From contig JAJDEH010000364.1 of the NCBI GenBank assembly GCA_029259935.1, positions 1 through 23,575 of the forward strand: a stretch of DNA of 23,575 bases. The letters run 5' to 3'. Below the pieces are notes generated by a model. It was not told where the DNA came from. It saw nothing but the letters and a program-made list of their open reading frames with translations, and made no database searches. Both the position numbers and the translations under genes were made by a program. Below are positions 14,814 to 22,965 of the stretch, one piece after another (the first letter of the stretch is position 1; every line of letters begins with the position of its first letter). Source of the DNA: Planctomycetota bacterium. Its GTDB lineage: Bacteria; Planctomycetota; Planctomycetia; Pirellulales; Pirellulaceae.

Positions 14814-15512
14814 CTAATCAACCGCCGTCACATTGAGATTGATGCTGACATCGCCTTCACTTCCCCTGATTCTGATTTGGTACTTCCCTGAAGTATCAAC
14901 ACGCAGGGTCCGTTTGCCGACGTTATCCCAGCCCGCGCCGAAGCCTCCATCGTATTCATGGACCTGGCAAGACACGTCAAATTGCTTGCGGCTGACAACG
15001 AAACTGTGGTTGATCAGAACCGCCTGACCCGTGCCGGCTTCCTTTTTCCCAATCAATGATCGCCCTTCGATCGTCCCGGTGATGGAAGCGCGAACCTGCC
15101 AGTCTCCACTGCCCGCCTCCTTGTCATCGTGGACATACATCTTTTCAAAGGTCACGTGAAAACGAGTTGCATGCCAGCCTCCCCGATAATAGGTAACCCA
15201 CTTCGGTTGCCGTTTCACAATCCAGACGTCACAACGATCATTCCAAAGCCGCACGAAGAGCTGCCGGCTGGAATCGTACAACTCGATCCAATTGAAAGCT
15301 CTGTTATTCTCTTGAAAAGAATGCATTTGTTTGTTGTTCTGGTACTCCAGCCAGACATTTCCGCGTTTAATGAACTGAACATACATTTGGCTGTCTTGTT
15401 TGTAATGCCGAAAGTTATTCCAGGAGGTGCGTTCGGCTCGTGCCTCCGAAACGTTCGACACGAGGATCATCAGAGCTAGGACGGGGCAAGTCAGAATGAA
15501 TGAGCGAAACAT
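14814..15512 (-). CDS. Secreted protein of unknown function (232 aa)
   Basis: TCCTTCT (15520-15526) on the + strand is a good minus-strand ribosome binding site (AGAAGGA) before the ATG at 15512. Residues 1-26 are a signal peptide (MFRSFILTCPVLALMILVSN, then a SEARA-type cleavage site). The mature protein is rich in Trp, Tyr and alternating hydrophobic residues, suggesting beta structure: VQFIKRGNVWLEYQNNK, ELYDSSRQLFVRLWNDRCDV and WVTYYRGGWHATRFHV. The last third (FDVSCQVHEYDGGFGAGWDN, then KYQIRIRG) resembles a small extracytoplasmic beta-sandwich. Two cysteines could form a disulfide. I recognise no family. It is followed by the sigma factor-kinase pair and preceded by the CAP protein on the same strand, so all may belong to one envelope response group (weak inference). 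Confidence 0.75.
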   Translation of the reverse strand: MFRSFILTCPVLALMILVSNVSEARAERTSWNNFRHYKQDSQMYVQFIKRGNVWLEYQNNKQMHSFQENNRAFNWIELYDSSRQLFVRLWNDRCDVWIVKRQPKWVTYYRGGWHATRFHVTFEKMYVHDDKEAGSGDWQVRASITGTIEGRSLIGKKEAGTGQAVLINHSFVVSRKQFDVSCQVHEYDGGFGAGWDNVGKRTLRVDTSGKYQIRIRGSEGDVSINLNVTAVD

Positions 15513-15676
15513 GATTTGGTCCTTCTGTTACGGGCTGAATTTCACAAGGGAGGGCGGCATTCGCGAATGTCCGGTTCCAGTTAACCCTTCATTCCCAAAT
15601 GCGATCATCCTCCGACAGGTTCTCCCGCAAATTGCAACAGAAATCCGTTTCACTTCATTGTCACCAGCCGGCATGT

Positions 15677-16549
15677 TTATCGAACGGTCCAACGCACGCC
15701 GAAACCTGGGTAGTTGAAGTGGGCAATGTGCCGTTTGTCGAGCTGAACGGAGACCGAGTTTTCCGGTCCGCGAACTCGCCGTCCTCGGAACGTGATTGCC
15801 CGCAAAGTGGCACCGGGCGAACAAATATGGAGGTGACGCTGGCCGCGTGCAAGCGTAAAAGTCTCTGACCGTTCTAAGACTCCTTGGTCCGGGATGGCGG
15901 CGCGTCGCAAGGCATAGGCCAAGGTGCCGGGACTTTGATTTTCAACGATCACAGGTTTGGCAAGGACGCCTCCTCCTGAGCTGGGGTACTCTCGTGGAGC
16001 TTCGATAGCCCTCTGGGACACTCCAAGAAGCAGGCAAAAATAGAACTTATTGTCCTGCGTGGATCGGGTAACGCCCACTCCCATGTGGGTAACGGTTGGC
16101 TTCAAAATGTTGGCGCGGTGTCCTCGGATTCCATCCGTGACGTAGTGCATCCAGCCGAAAGAATTGTCACGAACGACTAAATCAACGATTCCCCGCGCGT
16201 TTCTCGAACGCCAACGGTGAATGTTCTCGGCATAGGCTCCGACAATTCCTTCGTCTTGCCGGATTCTAGTGGTACTCGGCTTGACGATGTCGTGCTGGTG
16301 TGACACATACCTATCCGAATGGCGTGCCATGACCACCGCGTAATTGTGGGCCGCTCGCATCAGTCGGGCGTCGATTTGCAGGGCTGTCCGCCCGTTCCGC
16401 ACACGCTCCTCATTGATGACGGTCTTCATCCTGGCCATGCCCGCCAATCGGGACAAACCATCGAGGTTGTCTTGGGCGAAAAGGCTGTGGCCGCACATGC
16501 CGACAAACATTAGGCAAACGGTCGTTAACATGATTGGGGGGCGTTTCAT
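15677..16549 (-). CDS. Secreted CAP/SCP-domain protein
   Basis: 290 aa; GGAGAA (TTCTCC at 16555-16560 on the + strand) precedes the ATG at 16549. Residues 1-25 are a signal peptide (MKRPPIMLTTVCLMFVGMCG then HSLFAQ). The CAP domain spans about 42-177: VINEERVRNG and LMRAAHNYAVVMA helices, candidate metal-site residues His84 (YVSHQHD), Glu108 (AYAENI) and His144 (GHRANIL), and the MGVGV and YFCLLLG strands. The last 110 residues form an extra domain of unknown type (VIVENQSPGTLAYAL, then RHLHICSPGATLRAITFRG). CAP proteins are extracellular and bind lipids or sterols, or act as proteases in some cases; no specific role can be assigned. The gap to the next minus-strand gene is 164 nt. Confidence 0.88.
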   Translation of the reverse strand: MKRPPIMLTTVCLMFVGMCGHSLFAQDNLDGLSRLAGMARMKTVINEERVRNGRTALQIDARLMRAAHNYAVVMARHSDRYVSHQHDIVKPSTTRIRQDEGIVGAYAENIHRWRSRNARGIVDLVVRDNSFGWMHYVTDGIRGHRANILKPTVTHMGVGVTRSTQDNKFYFCLLLGVSQRAIEAPREYPSSGGGVLAKPVIVENQSPGTLAYALRRAAIPDQGVLERSETFTLARGQRHLHICSPGATLRAITFRGRRVRGPENSVSVQLDKRHIAHFNYPGFGVRWTVR

Positions 16550-16987
16550 GACGGTTCTCCACTATGCTGATGGACGGAAAGTGAGGCTGAATCGCTTAGG
16601 CCGCTTCGTCCCAGCCTCTTCGTATTAACTCCATTCCAATTCGCCACCACGCTCCGACAGGCATTTCGAGAAATCCTGCCGGATTCTTCAACGGGCGCAA
16701 GCGGTCGCTGTCGAACCAAAGACAACCATTCCTTCATCGTGAACCAGGACCGCAACGCAGCGAATATGAACGCCCGTTGCATCGCCCCACCAGCAGCCAC
16801 ATGCATTGGACTTCCAAACGGATTCTCCCGTCATCCGACTGGCACTTACGACACCGCGACAGGATTACCACCCGACTAACGCTGGAGGCGCGCCAACAGG
16901 TAGTGAACGCGGCGACGTCGCCGTATACAATTCAATTTCCTGCAAGATCGTTGACTCTCGACAAAACTCACGACTGGTACTTTGAAG
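16550..16987. other. Divergent intergenic region, no gene supported
   Basis: 438 nt between the CAP protein gene (minus) and the four-helix membrane protein gene (+). It should hold promoters for both, but no clear -35/-10 pair was seen. TTGACT at 16951-16956 has no good -10 partner. A minus frame (16546-16806) ends in an ATGA overlap with the CAP start but lacks coding character. Confidence 0.5.
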
Positions 16988-17593
16988 ATGACCGAGCCGC
17001 AAGCTGGCGACACAATCCAAGGGTCGCCCAGCGAATCCATACCATCGCCTGAAACCGCCATCCACACCCGGCGGTTAAAGCGTGCCTCGTCGATGGCCGC
17101 TTTTAACGGCTACACCTTTTCAGTTCTGGCCGCCGCATCTTTGGCACACGGGGTCTATTCTTTCTTCTACCAGCCCTTCATTTTGTCCTCCCTGATTGTT
17201 GGAGCCGGTTTGGCGTGGGTCGCCTACAACGAATTTCGCGGCCGGCGAATGCTGCGAGAGCGTCATCCTCGAGCCGCCAGGTTTTTGGGTTGGAACCAGG
17301 TTGGCTTCATGACCATGATCGTCGTGTATGCGGTCTGGTGCATTCTCTACTACACTTTCTTTATCGATGCATTCCTCGACGAGGTGCGCGAGACTACACC
17401 TGAACTTTCGCAGTTGGAAAGTGAACTGGAAGGCGTAATGACGGTCAAGGAATTGCTGCTGCTTGTCCTGTATCTCGTCTACGTCACGCTGATTGCCTTG
17501 ACGTTAATCTTTCAGGGACTCAATGCCTGGTTCTATTTTCGCCGCCATGAGGATCTCGCCGCCTTACATCAAGAGAATCCCTCAGGACCGTGA
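16988..17593 (+). CDS. Four-helix membrane protein of unknown function
   Basis: 201 aa from the ATG at 16988; a TTG two codons upstream is possible and the ribosome binding site is weak. The first 35 residues are polar and low in complexity (Ser, Pro, Thr, Glu). Four hydrophobic helices follow at about 38-56, 61-82, 103-127 and 155-180, with a charged loop (FRGRRMLRERHPRAARF) after the second and an acidic amphipathic segment (ELSQLESELEGVMTVKE) before the fourth. The C-terminus is short and polar. No family is recognised. The sulfatase begins 25 nt after the stop on the same strand, so the two are probably co-transcribed. Confidence 0.7.
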   Translation: MTEPQAGDTIQGSPSESIPSPETAIHTRRLKRASSMAAFNGYTFSVLAAASLAHGVYSFFYQPFILSSLIVGAGLAWVAYNEFRGRRMLRERHPRAARFLGWNQVGFMTMIVVYAVWCILYYTFFIDAFLDEVRETTPELSQLESELEGVMTVKELLLLVLYLVYVTLIALTLIFQGLNAWFYFRRHEDLAALHQENPSGP

Positions 17594-17618
17594 CCTGTTC
17601 TTTCAAGGCAAACTGATC

Positions 17619-19094
17619 ATGATGTGGAAATCTTCCCCAATGGTGTTCCGCCAGTTGGTCGCGGTCGTCGCGGCATGCTCGCCGCTGGCATCGTCCAGCG
17701 CCAACGAAATCGAGAAACCTAACTTCGTCGTCATCTTTTGCGACAACTTGGGCTACGGCGATATCGAGCCGTTTGGATCGAAGCTGCACCGTACGCCCAG
17801 CTTGAATCGGATGGCGCGCGAAGGCCGGAAGTTCACGCACTTTTGCGTCACGGCCGGCGTGTGCACGCCTTCCCGTGCGAGCATCTTGACCGGCTGTTAT
17901 TCGCAGCGAGTCGGCATGCACGACAACCCGCGCGACGGCCAAGTGCTGCGACCGGTGTCACCGTATGGGTTAAACCCCGACGAAATCACGATCGCCGAAG
18001 TGCTCAAGAAGCAGGGCTATCGCACCGCGATGATCGGCAAGTGGCATTTGGGCGACCAGCCAGAATTTCTGCCGACGCGACAAGGCTTCGACTTGTTCTT
18101 TGGAATTCCGTACAGCGACGATATGACGCGCGCGGTCGGACAGCGCATCGGCGCGAGGCTCGACGGCTCGAAGTGGCCGCCGCTGCCCTTGATGGAGAAC
18201 GAAAAAGTAATCGAGGCCCCGGTCGATCGGGACTTGCTAACCAAACGCTACACCGAACGGACTTTGGATTTCTTGGATGAAGCCGCGAAAGAGCCATTCT
18301 TTCTCTACATTCCGCAAGCCATGCCCGGTAGCACGGCCAAGCCTTTCGCGAGTCCGAAGTTCAAAGGCAAGAGCCGCAACGGTCCGTGGGGCGACTCGAT
18401 TGAAGAGTTGGATTGGTCGACGGGGCAAATTTTGGACAAACTGGTCGAACTGGGCATCGACCGGCGCACGCTAGTGATTTGGACTTCGGACAATGGAGCC
18501 CCGCTGGCCCGCGATATCGAGAGTCCCGTTCGCGGCAGCAACCTGCCTCTTCATGGCCGCGGTTACACGACCGCCGAAGGCGCATTCCGAGTGCCCACGA
18601 TCATGTGGTGGCCGGGAACGGTGCCAGCGGACACGGTCTGCGAAGATCTGTCGACCACGATGGACTTGTTGCCCACATTTGCTTGCCTGGCCGGCGGACA
18701 GCCACCCACCGGTCGCAACCTGGACGGCCACGACATTCGCCCCTTGATCCTGGCCGAGCCCGCCGCAAAGTCACCCTATCAGGCTTTCTATTATTACGAG
18801 CGAGATCAACTGCAAGCGATCCGCAGTGGCCCTTGGAAGTTGTTTTTGCCGTTGGAGACTTTTTCGCGCCATCCCCACTTTCGCGCCAACGAAAAAACAG
18901 AGCCGCTGCTGTTTAACGTGGTCGACGATGTGGCCTCCAAAAACAATGTCGCTGAGGTGCATCCCGAGATTGTTCGCCGGCTTACGGCACTGGCGGAAAC
19001 AGCGCGGCAAGACTTAGGGGATCGAGGCCGCGCCGGGAAGAATCAACGCGCGCCGGGGAAGATCAAACAGCCGCAACCGCTGTTGTTTCAATAG
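17619..19094 (+). CDS. Secreted Cys-type sulfatase with unusual active-site residues
   Basis: 491 aa from the ATG at 17619; ATG codons at 17622 and 17640 are alternatives. Residues 1-30 form a signal peptide (VFRQLVAVVAACSPLASSSA). The sulfatase core is clear: PNFVVIFCDNLGYGD, CTPSRASILTG with Cys82 as the site of formylglycine formation, GKWHLG (140-145) and SDNGAPLA with Asp291-Asn292 at the metal site. Three positions depart from the usual pattern: the second Asp of DDLGYGD is Asn43, the His of MPHxP is Gly237 (AMPGSTAKPF), and the Lys of the PLRG-x-KG-x-T-x-EGG motif is Gly315 with Arg before it. The enzyme would remove sulfate esters from glycans outside the cytoplasm, if active. No sulfatase maturase gene is in the window. 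The C-terminus is basic and low in complexity (KNQRAPGKIKQPQP). Confidence 0.9.
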   Translation: MMWKSSPMVFRQLVAVVAACSPLASSSANEIEKPNFVVIFCDNLGYGDIEPFGSKLHRTPSLNRMAREGRKFTHFCVTAGVCTPSRASILTGCYSQRVGMHDNPRDGQVLRPVSPYGLNPDEITIAEVLKKQGYRTAMIGKWHLGDQPEFLPTRQGFDLFFGIPYSDDMTRAVGQRIGARLDGSKWPPLPLMENEKVIEAPVDRDLLTKRYTERTLDFLDEAAKEPFFLYIPQAMPGSTAKPFASPKFKGKSRNGPWGDSIEELDWSTGQILDKLVELGIDRRTLVIWTSDNGAPLARDIESPVRGSNLPLHGRGYTTAEGAFRVPTIMWWPGTVPADTVCEDLSTTMDLLPTFACLAGGQPPTGRNLDGHDIRPLILAEPAAKSPYQAFYYYERDQLQAIRSGPWKLFLPLETFSRHPHFRANEKTEPLLFNVVDDVASKNNVAEVHPEIVRRLTALAETARQDLGDRGRAGKNQRAPGKIKQPQPLLFQ

Positions 19095-19104
19095 CGGCGA
19101 ACGT

Positions 19105-19908
19105 CTATTGGGCCAGTTTGACTTTTAGGTCGAAGTCTTCTTTGTAGGTGAACGGCACCGTCTGTCGCTTGCCCTTGACTTCGATGACCGCCGTGCCAGT
19201 CCGATAGAGTTCGCACCAGACTACTTTCAGCGGTTGGCCATTGCCGATCAGTTTCACCGATCGTTTGAGTTCCGATTCGACTGAGTAACTGCGGCTGTTA
19301 CTTTTTTGTATTCCGCCGCGGATGCTGGCTTGAACCGCGACCAAGTCGGCCTTCAGCTCCGCCTCCAAGCTTTTGGTCAGCGTGCAGGAAACCGTGTGCC
19401 TCAGCCGCAAGGTATCTTCCACGACCTTCTCTTGGCCACTTGGCAGACGATAAACGGGCGACTCTTTAAGGTCGACCGACTTCATCTGCTTGTCCATTTT
19501 GACGGAGATCAATTTATACTTTTTCGTCGGGCGCTTGGCACTCTTCAAATCGATCAATAGCGTGCAGGTGAAGCTGCCTTCCTTGACGCTCGTCACCGCG
19601 TTGACCACGGACCCAGCCTTGGCCGTAAATTGGTAATCGGTCGAGGGGACGCGGAATAGCGAGGTAATGACCGCGTTCAGCTTATTCTTGCCGTCCTTGG
19701 CGGGAGTGAACTTGAAGTCTTTCGTCTTGCCGTTGTCGACCGCGCCCAAATATTTATCATTAACATACACCTGCATGTTGTTGTATCTGCCGAACATGGA
19801 AAGGCTGCGGGTGATCTTAAGCACCGCCGTATCCGCGGCGAACGCCGGCGAGGCGACGAAAACCAACATGCAGGCGGCAATGCCGCTGGCCAAAATTCTG
19901 CTCTTCAC
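19105..19908 (-). CDS. Secreted beta-rich protein of unknown function
   Basis: 267 aa from a GTG at 19908, chosen because GGGAG (CTCCC at 19916-19920 on the + strand) lies 7 nt upstream and a signal peptide starts right there (VKSRILASGIAACMLVFVAS then PAFA-ADT); the frame is open upstream to 20088 but crosses a palindrome and lacks coding character. The mature N-terminus (AVLKITRSLSMFGRYNNMQV then YVNDKYLGAVDNGKTKDFKF) recalls PEGA-like surface domains with a VN-x-K-x-LG turn, but the match is loose. The rest is Lys-, Ser- and Thr-rich with alternating hydrophobic residues. It ends 10 nt from the convergent sulfatase gene. Probably periplasmic or cell-surface. Confidence 0.7.
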   Translation of the reverse strand: MKSRILASGIAACMLVFVASPAFAADTAVLKITRSLSMFGRYNNMQVYVNDKYLGAVDNGKTKDFKFTPAKDGKNKLNAVITSLFRVPSTDYQFTAKAGSVVNAVTSVKEGSFTCTLLIDLKSAKRPTKKYKLISVKMDKQMKSVDLKESPVYRLPSGQEKVVEDTLRLRHTVSCTLTKSLEAELKADLVAVQASIRGGIQKSNSRSYSVESELKRSVKLIGNGQPLKVVWCELYRTGTAVIEVKGKRQTVPFTYKEDFDLKVKLAQ

Positions 19909-20045
19909 TTCAAAACTCCCACTGCGAGCGGTTAGAAGGGCACCCGTGTATTGAGTTAAGTATACAAGGCAGGACAATCGCGGAAAGTGGATTCTCGATT
20001 TCAACGGATGCACCTTTTGTTGAAACGTGGTTGGCCAGTCAGGTT

Positions 20046-20068
20046 GTGGGGGGCAAGATTCGCCCCAC
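20046..20068. repeat. GTGGGG palindrome, related to the 14704 element
   Basis: GTGGGG (20046-20051) pairs with CCCCAC (20063-20068) around an 11-nt loop containing CAAGATT. The outline GTGGGGG-CA-x-x-TT-CCCCACGG is shared with the perfect palindrome at 14704-14731. It lies in the 298-nt gap between two minus-strand genes, in which no gene is otherwise supported. Confidence 0.5.
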
Positions 20069-20206
20069 GGAAATAAACTCCACGCCATAACTCGTCATCG
20101 GCTCGATCCTGGCAGTCCCGTCCGCCGTTTCCCGTACTTCATCTTCGGAAAACACTCATCCCCCCCGGTAGAGTTTCGTTCGCGTGACTCAATCGCACCG
20201 CATGCA

Positions 20207-22615
20207 TCACGGCTGTTCCAGAGGGCTCGGCGCGCCTGGATTTAACATGAGTCGGGCATCCGTTGCCTTGTTTTCCATTATTAGCGGCAGATCGTGGTAG
20301 TTGCCCGCCAGCCAATCGTCGAGTTGGTCTTTATAATGCGGGCTGCCGGGGTGTCCCGACTGGCTGGGAGCATCAATGGTCAACAGCGCGGTCGCATCAG
20401 ACAAATCGGCGATCATGCGGAAACCACCGCCTGTCAACGCCGTCCAATCGGGACCGCTGCCGGTGTTGCCGACCGTTTGCATGTCGCCGCGCACTCCCAT
20501 GCCTGCATAGTTGAGCAGTTCGGACAAATCGCCGCGCGATGCGAGTACGTGGTTCATCGTCAAGCGATGCAGCTTCTCCCACCGCCAGTCGTCGACCGTG
20601 GTGCCGAGGCGCTGCGAAAGGTCGGCGAGGGACTTTAGAAAGGCTGCTCGAACGCGTTGGTCTCGGTCGCCGTTCGCAAACCAGCCATGCTGGTCCTTTT
20701 CAAGCAAGCGCGCCGCGAGGCCCTCGGCACCCATCGCCACCAATGTGCACTCGTCTTCTTCAAAGCGCTCTTCCAAAACAACTCGCGTCCAATGAGTGAA
20801 GAAGACATTGAAAACCGTCGGGCCGATCGCCTCGGGAAGGACGTTGCCGTCCCAGGCACGCAGCGCGTGGATCGCCAGCTTGGCTTGTTCATTTTCAATT
20901 TCCACGCTGTCCAGGATCGCCAGCAACGGCGGCAGACAGTTCACCGCCCGCAGGGAAAGTACGTCGAACTGCATGTGGCGGAAATCGGCGCTCGTGATAC
21001 TCGCCGGATCATGGGCCTCGATCATCTCGCGAATGCGCCGAGCCCGATATCCGGCAGGCGCTGTGCAGGAGAGCGGGTATGGATAGTCGCTCGTGGCGAG
21101 AGGATTGTTGGCGGTCGCCGCATAGCCTTGTTGGGGATCGATCACGCCTGGCATGTCCTCGAATGGGATCAGGCCGTCCCACTGATGCGCCGGATCGTCT
21201 CCCGGGCGATAACCGCGCTGTTCGACGTTGCGAATGGGAATCCGGCCGCTGACCTTGAGGCCGATCTTGCCATCGGTATCGGCGAAGACAAGCGAAAACG
21301 TCGGCACATGCCATGGACGTAGCGACTCGTTGAATTCGCCGACGTCGCCAGCGCGATCCATTCCCAGCAGCGAGGTCAGCCAGCCACCCTCGTGCATGCC
21401 AAGCCACCTTAATGAGACGGGACCGGTTCTGTCAGCCGGAGACGGCAAGACTTCATCCACGATCGGGCCGTTTCGAGAAACGCGAATCGTCTTCGTGACC
21501 GACTCGGAGTTGCGCACGGCGATCGTCTCGGTCCGTTCGCGCCACGGTTCCCACTGGCCGTTGAAAAGAAAACAGCCCGGGTGATCCGGGTCGCTCTGCT
21601 CCTGATAGAGATCGCGGAGCGAGCAGATGTTGTTCGTGATGCTCCAGGCCACGTGTTCATTGCGGCCGAACATGATAGCCGGCATCCCGACGTAGGACAT
21701 GCCGGCCACGTTATACGAGCCACCTTGAAGATGAGCTTGATACCAACAGGAGACCGCTTCGATGGCGATGTGCGGATCGCTGGCGACGAGCGGTTTGCCG
21801 CTGGCGGTCCACTTTCCGCTGACGACCCAATTGTTGCTGCCCGTGCCATCGTCGAAGCCGCCCATCGGTGGACTCACTGACTCGGCGGGCCGCTGGGGCT
21901 TGGTTTCCGGATAACCGTCTGCGGGCAAGAGGCATTCGTCAAGCGCTTCACCGCAATGAAACTCCTGAAACAGATCGCCAGCGCCCAATCTTCGCTTGAC
22001 CAGTTCTGGAATGGCAATCACGGGAAAGCGGCCGGTAAGATACCAACGAAACTCGCTCTCAATCGTCAGGCAGTCAATTTCCGTCCAAGGTTCCGGCCGG
22101 TAGTCCAGCAAGTCAAACTCGATGGGCGGGTTATCGGTCGACTGCTTCATGGCGGCGTTAACACCCGCGGTGAAAGAAGTCAGCACGCTTCGAGTCTCCT
22201 CCGGCAACCGCTCCCATTCCGCTTCGGCGATGCGCCGCAGGCCGACGGTTCGCGCGAGTACATCCGTTTGCAAAGCCTCGGCCCCCAACACTTCCGCCAA
22301 GCGGCCGGCCCCCTTGCGTCGCAGGTAATCCATCTGGAACAAACGATCCTGCCCCATCGCGTAGCCAAAAGCAACGAACAGGTCGGCATCATTCTCGGCG
22401 CGTATGTGCGGAATTCCCCGTTGATCGCGTTGGATGCTCGCCGGCGACTGGACCGCCGCGAGAACCTCCCCGTTGGTTGCAGGAACTCGCTTGGCGGCAC
22501 ACTCCCGCCACCATCGATCGAATTCGCCGCGCGAGCAACCAGCCGCTTCGCAGGCGGCGGCGATGGGGACTCCCGCGCCAAGTTGTGTGAGGATCTCTCG
22601 ATCAGAGAGGTTCAT
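20207..22615 (-). CDS. Penicillin-acylase-family Ntn hydrolase with N-terminal HTH-like extension
   Basis: 802 aa from the ATG at 22615; AGGAAG (CTTCCT at 22621-22626 on the + strand) with 5 nt spacing makes this start firm. Residues 56-250 are the alpha chain (IQRDQRGIPHIRAENDADLF then VAFGYAMGQDRLFQMDYLRR). Autocleavage is expected before Ser260 in DDGTGSNNWVVSG, which would become the N-terminal nucleophile of the beta chain; PAIMFGRNEHVAWSITNN and the C-terminal SGHPGSPHYKDQ are further family marks. The family hydrolyses amide bonds, for example in penicillins, cephalosporins or acyl-homoserine lactones. Normal members are exported, but no signal peptide is seen here. Residues 1-40 instead resemble a helix-turn-helix (DREILTQLGAGVPIAAACEA then CSRGEFDRWWRE). 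The substrate is unknown. A cytoplasmic location is inferred. Confidence 0.92.
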   Translation of the reverse strand: MNLSDREILTQLGAGVPIAAACEAAGCSRGEFDRWWRECAAKRVPATNGEVLAAVQSPASIQRDQRGIPHIRAENDADLFVAFGYAMGQDRLFQMDYLRRKGAGRLAEVLGAEALQTDVLARTVGLRRIAEAEWERLPEETRSVLTSFTAGVNAAMKQSTDNPPIEFDLLDYRPEPWTEIDCLTIESEFRWYLTGRFPVIAIPELVKRRLGAGDLFQEFHCGEALDECLLPADGYPETKPQRPAESVSPPMGGFDDGTGSNNWVVSGKWTASGKPLVASDPHIAIEAVSCWYQAHLQGGSYNVAGMSYVGMPAIMFGRNEHVAWSITNNICSLRDLYQEQSDPDHPGCFLFNGQWEPWRERTETIAVRNSESVTKTIRVSRNGPIVDEVLPSPADRTGPVSLRWLGMHEGGWLTSLLGMDRAGDVGEFNESLRPWHVPTFSLVFADTDGKIGLKVSGRIPIRNVEQRGYRPGDDPAHQWDGLIPFEDMPGVIDPQQGYAATANNPLATSDYPYPLSCTAPAGYRARRIREMIEAHDPASITSADFRHMQFDVLSLRAVNCLPPLLAILDSVEIENEQAKLAIHALRAWDGNVLPEAIGPTVFNVFFTHWTRVVLEERFEEDECTLVAMGAEGLAARLLEKDQHGWFANGDRDQRVRAAFLKSLADLSQRLGTTVDDWRWEKLHRLTMNHVLASRGDLSELLNYAGMGVRGDMQTVGNTGSGPDWTALTGGGFRMIADLSDATALLTIDAPSQSGHPGSPHYKDQLDDWLAGNYHDLPLIMENKATDARLMLNPGAPSPLEQP

Positions 22616-22965
22616 TCGTTCTTCCTGGTCTTAGACTGATTCCGTGGTGGGTGCCCAATAGGAAGGAGCTTCACGCTGGTTGCGGGCGAATTGCGTCCAA
22701 CAACGGCCGGAGTGACGGGCATGATCAACAAGCGATTAGGGACTATCGCGTGTTCATCTTATCCGACTCGATCAGGCAGTTCCACCTATCGCGCCAACCC
22801 CGCCGGGACCGAGTGGCCTGTCGCGATCATGCAATACACAAGCAGGCGAGACCGCTTCGCGGTGCACTTGCGGCAAGCACTCGACTAGAGTTCCGTGCCG
22901 CACTTGCGACCGGACGTTTAAGCATCAAGCCATGCTATCGAGCAACGCCTCTACCTGGCTGCCGA
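22616..22965. other. Intergenic region, no gene recognised
   Basis: 350 nt between the acylase gene and the end of the Acr3 gene, both on the minus strand. It should hold the acylase promoter. Open + frames here (for example 22691-22888) continue antisense to Acr3 or lack motifs and start signals. No ArsR-like or arsenate reductase fragment was found. Confidence 0.5.

Noticed and set aside
16546..16806. An 86-codon minus-strand frame ending with an ATGA overlap at the CAP protein start
   Set aside because: The overlap is suggestive, but codon use is unbiased, no ribosome binding site or motif was seen, and the CAP gene has its own good ribosome binding site inside this frame.
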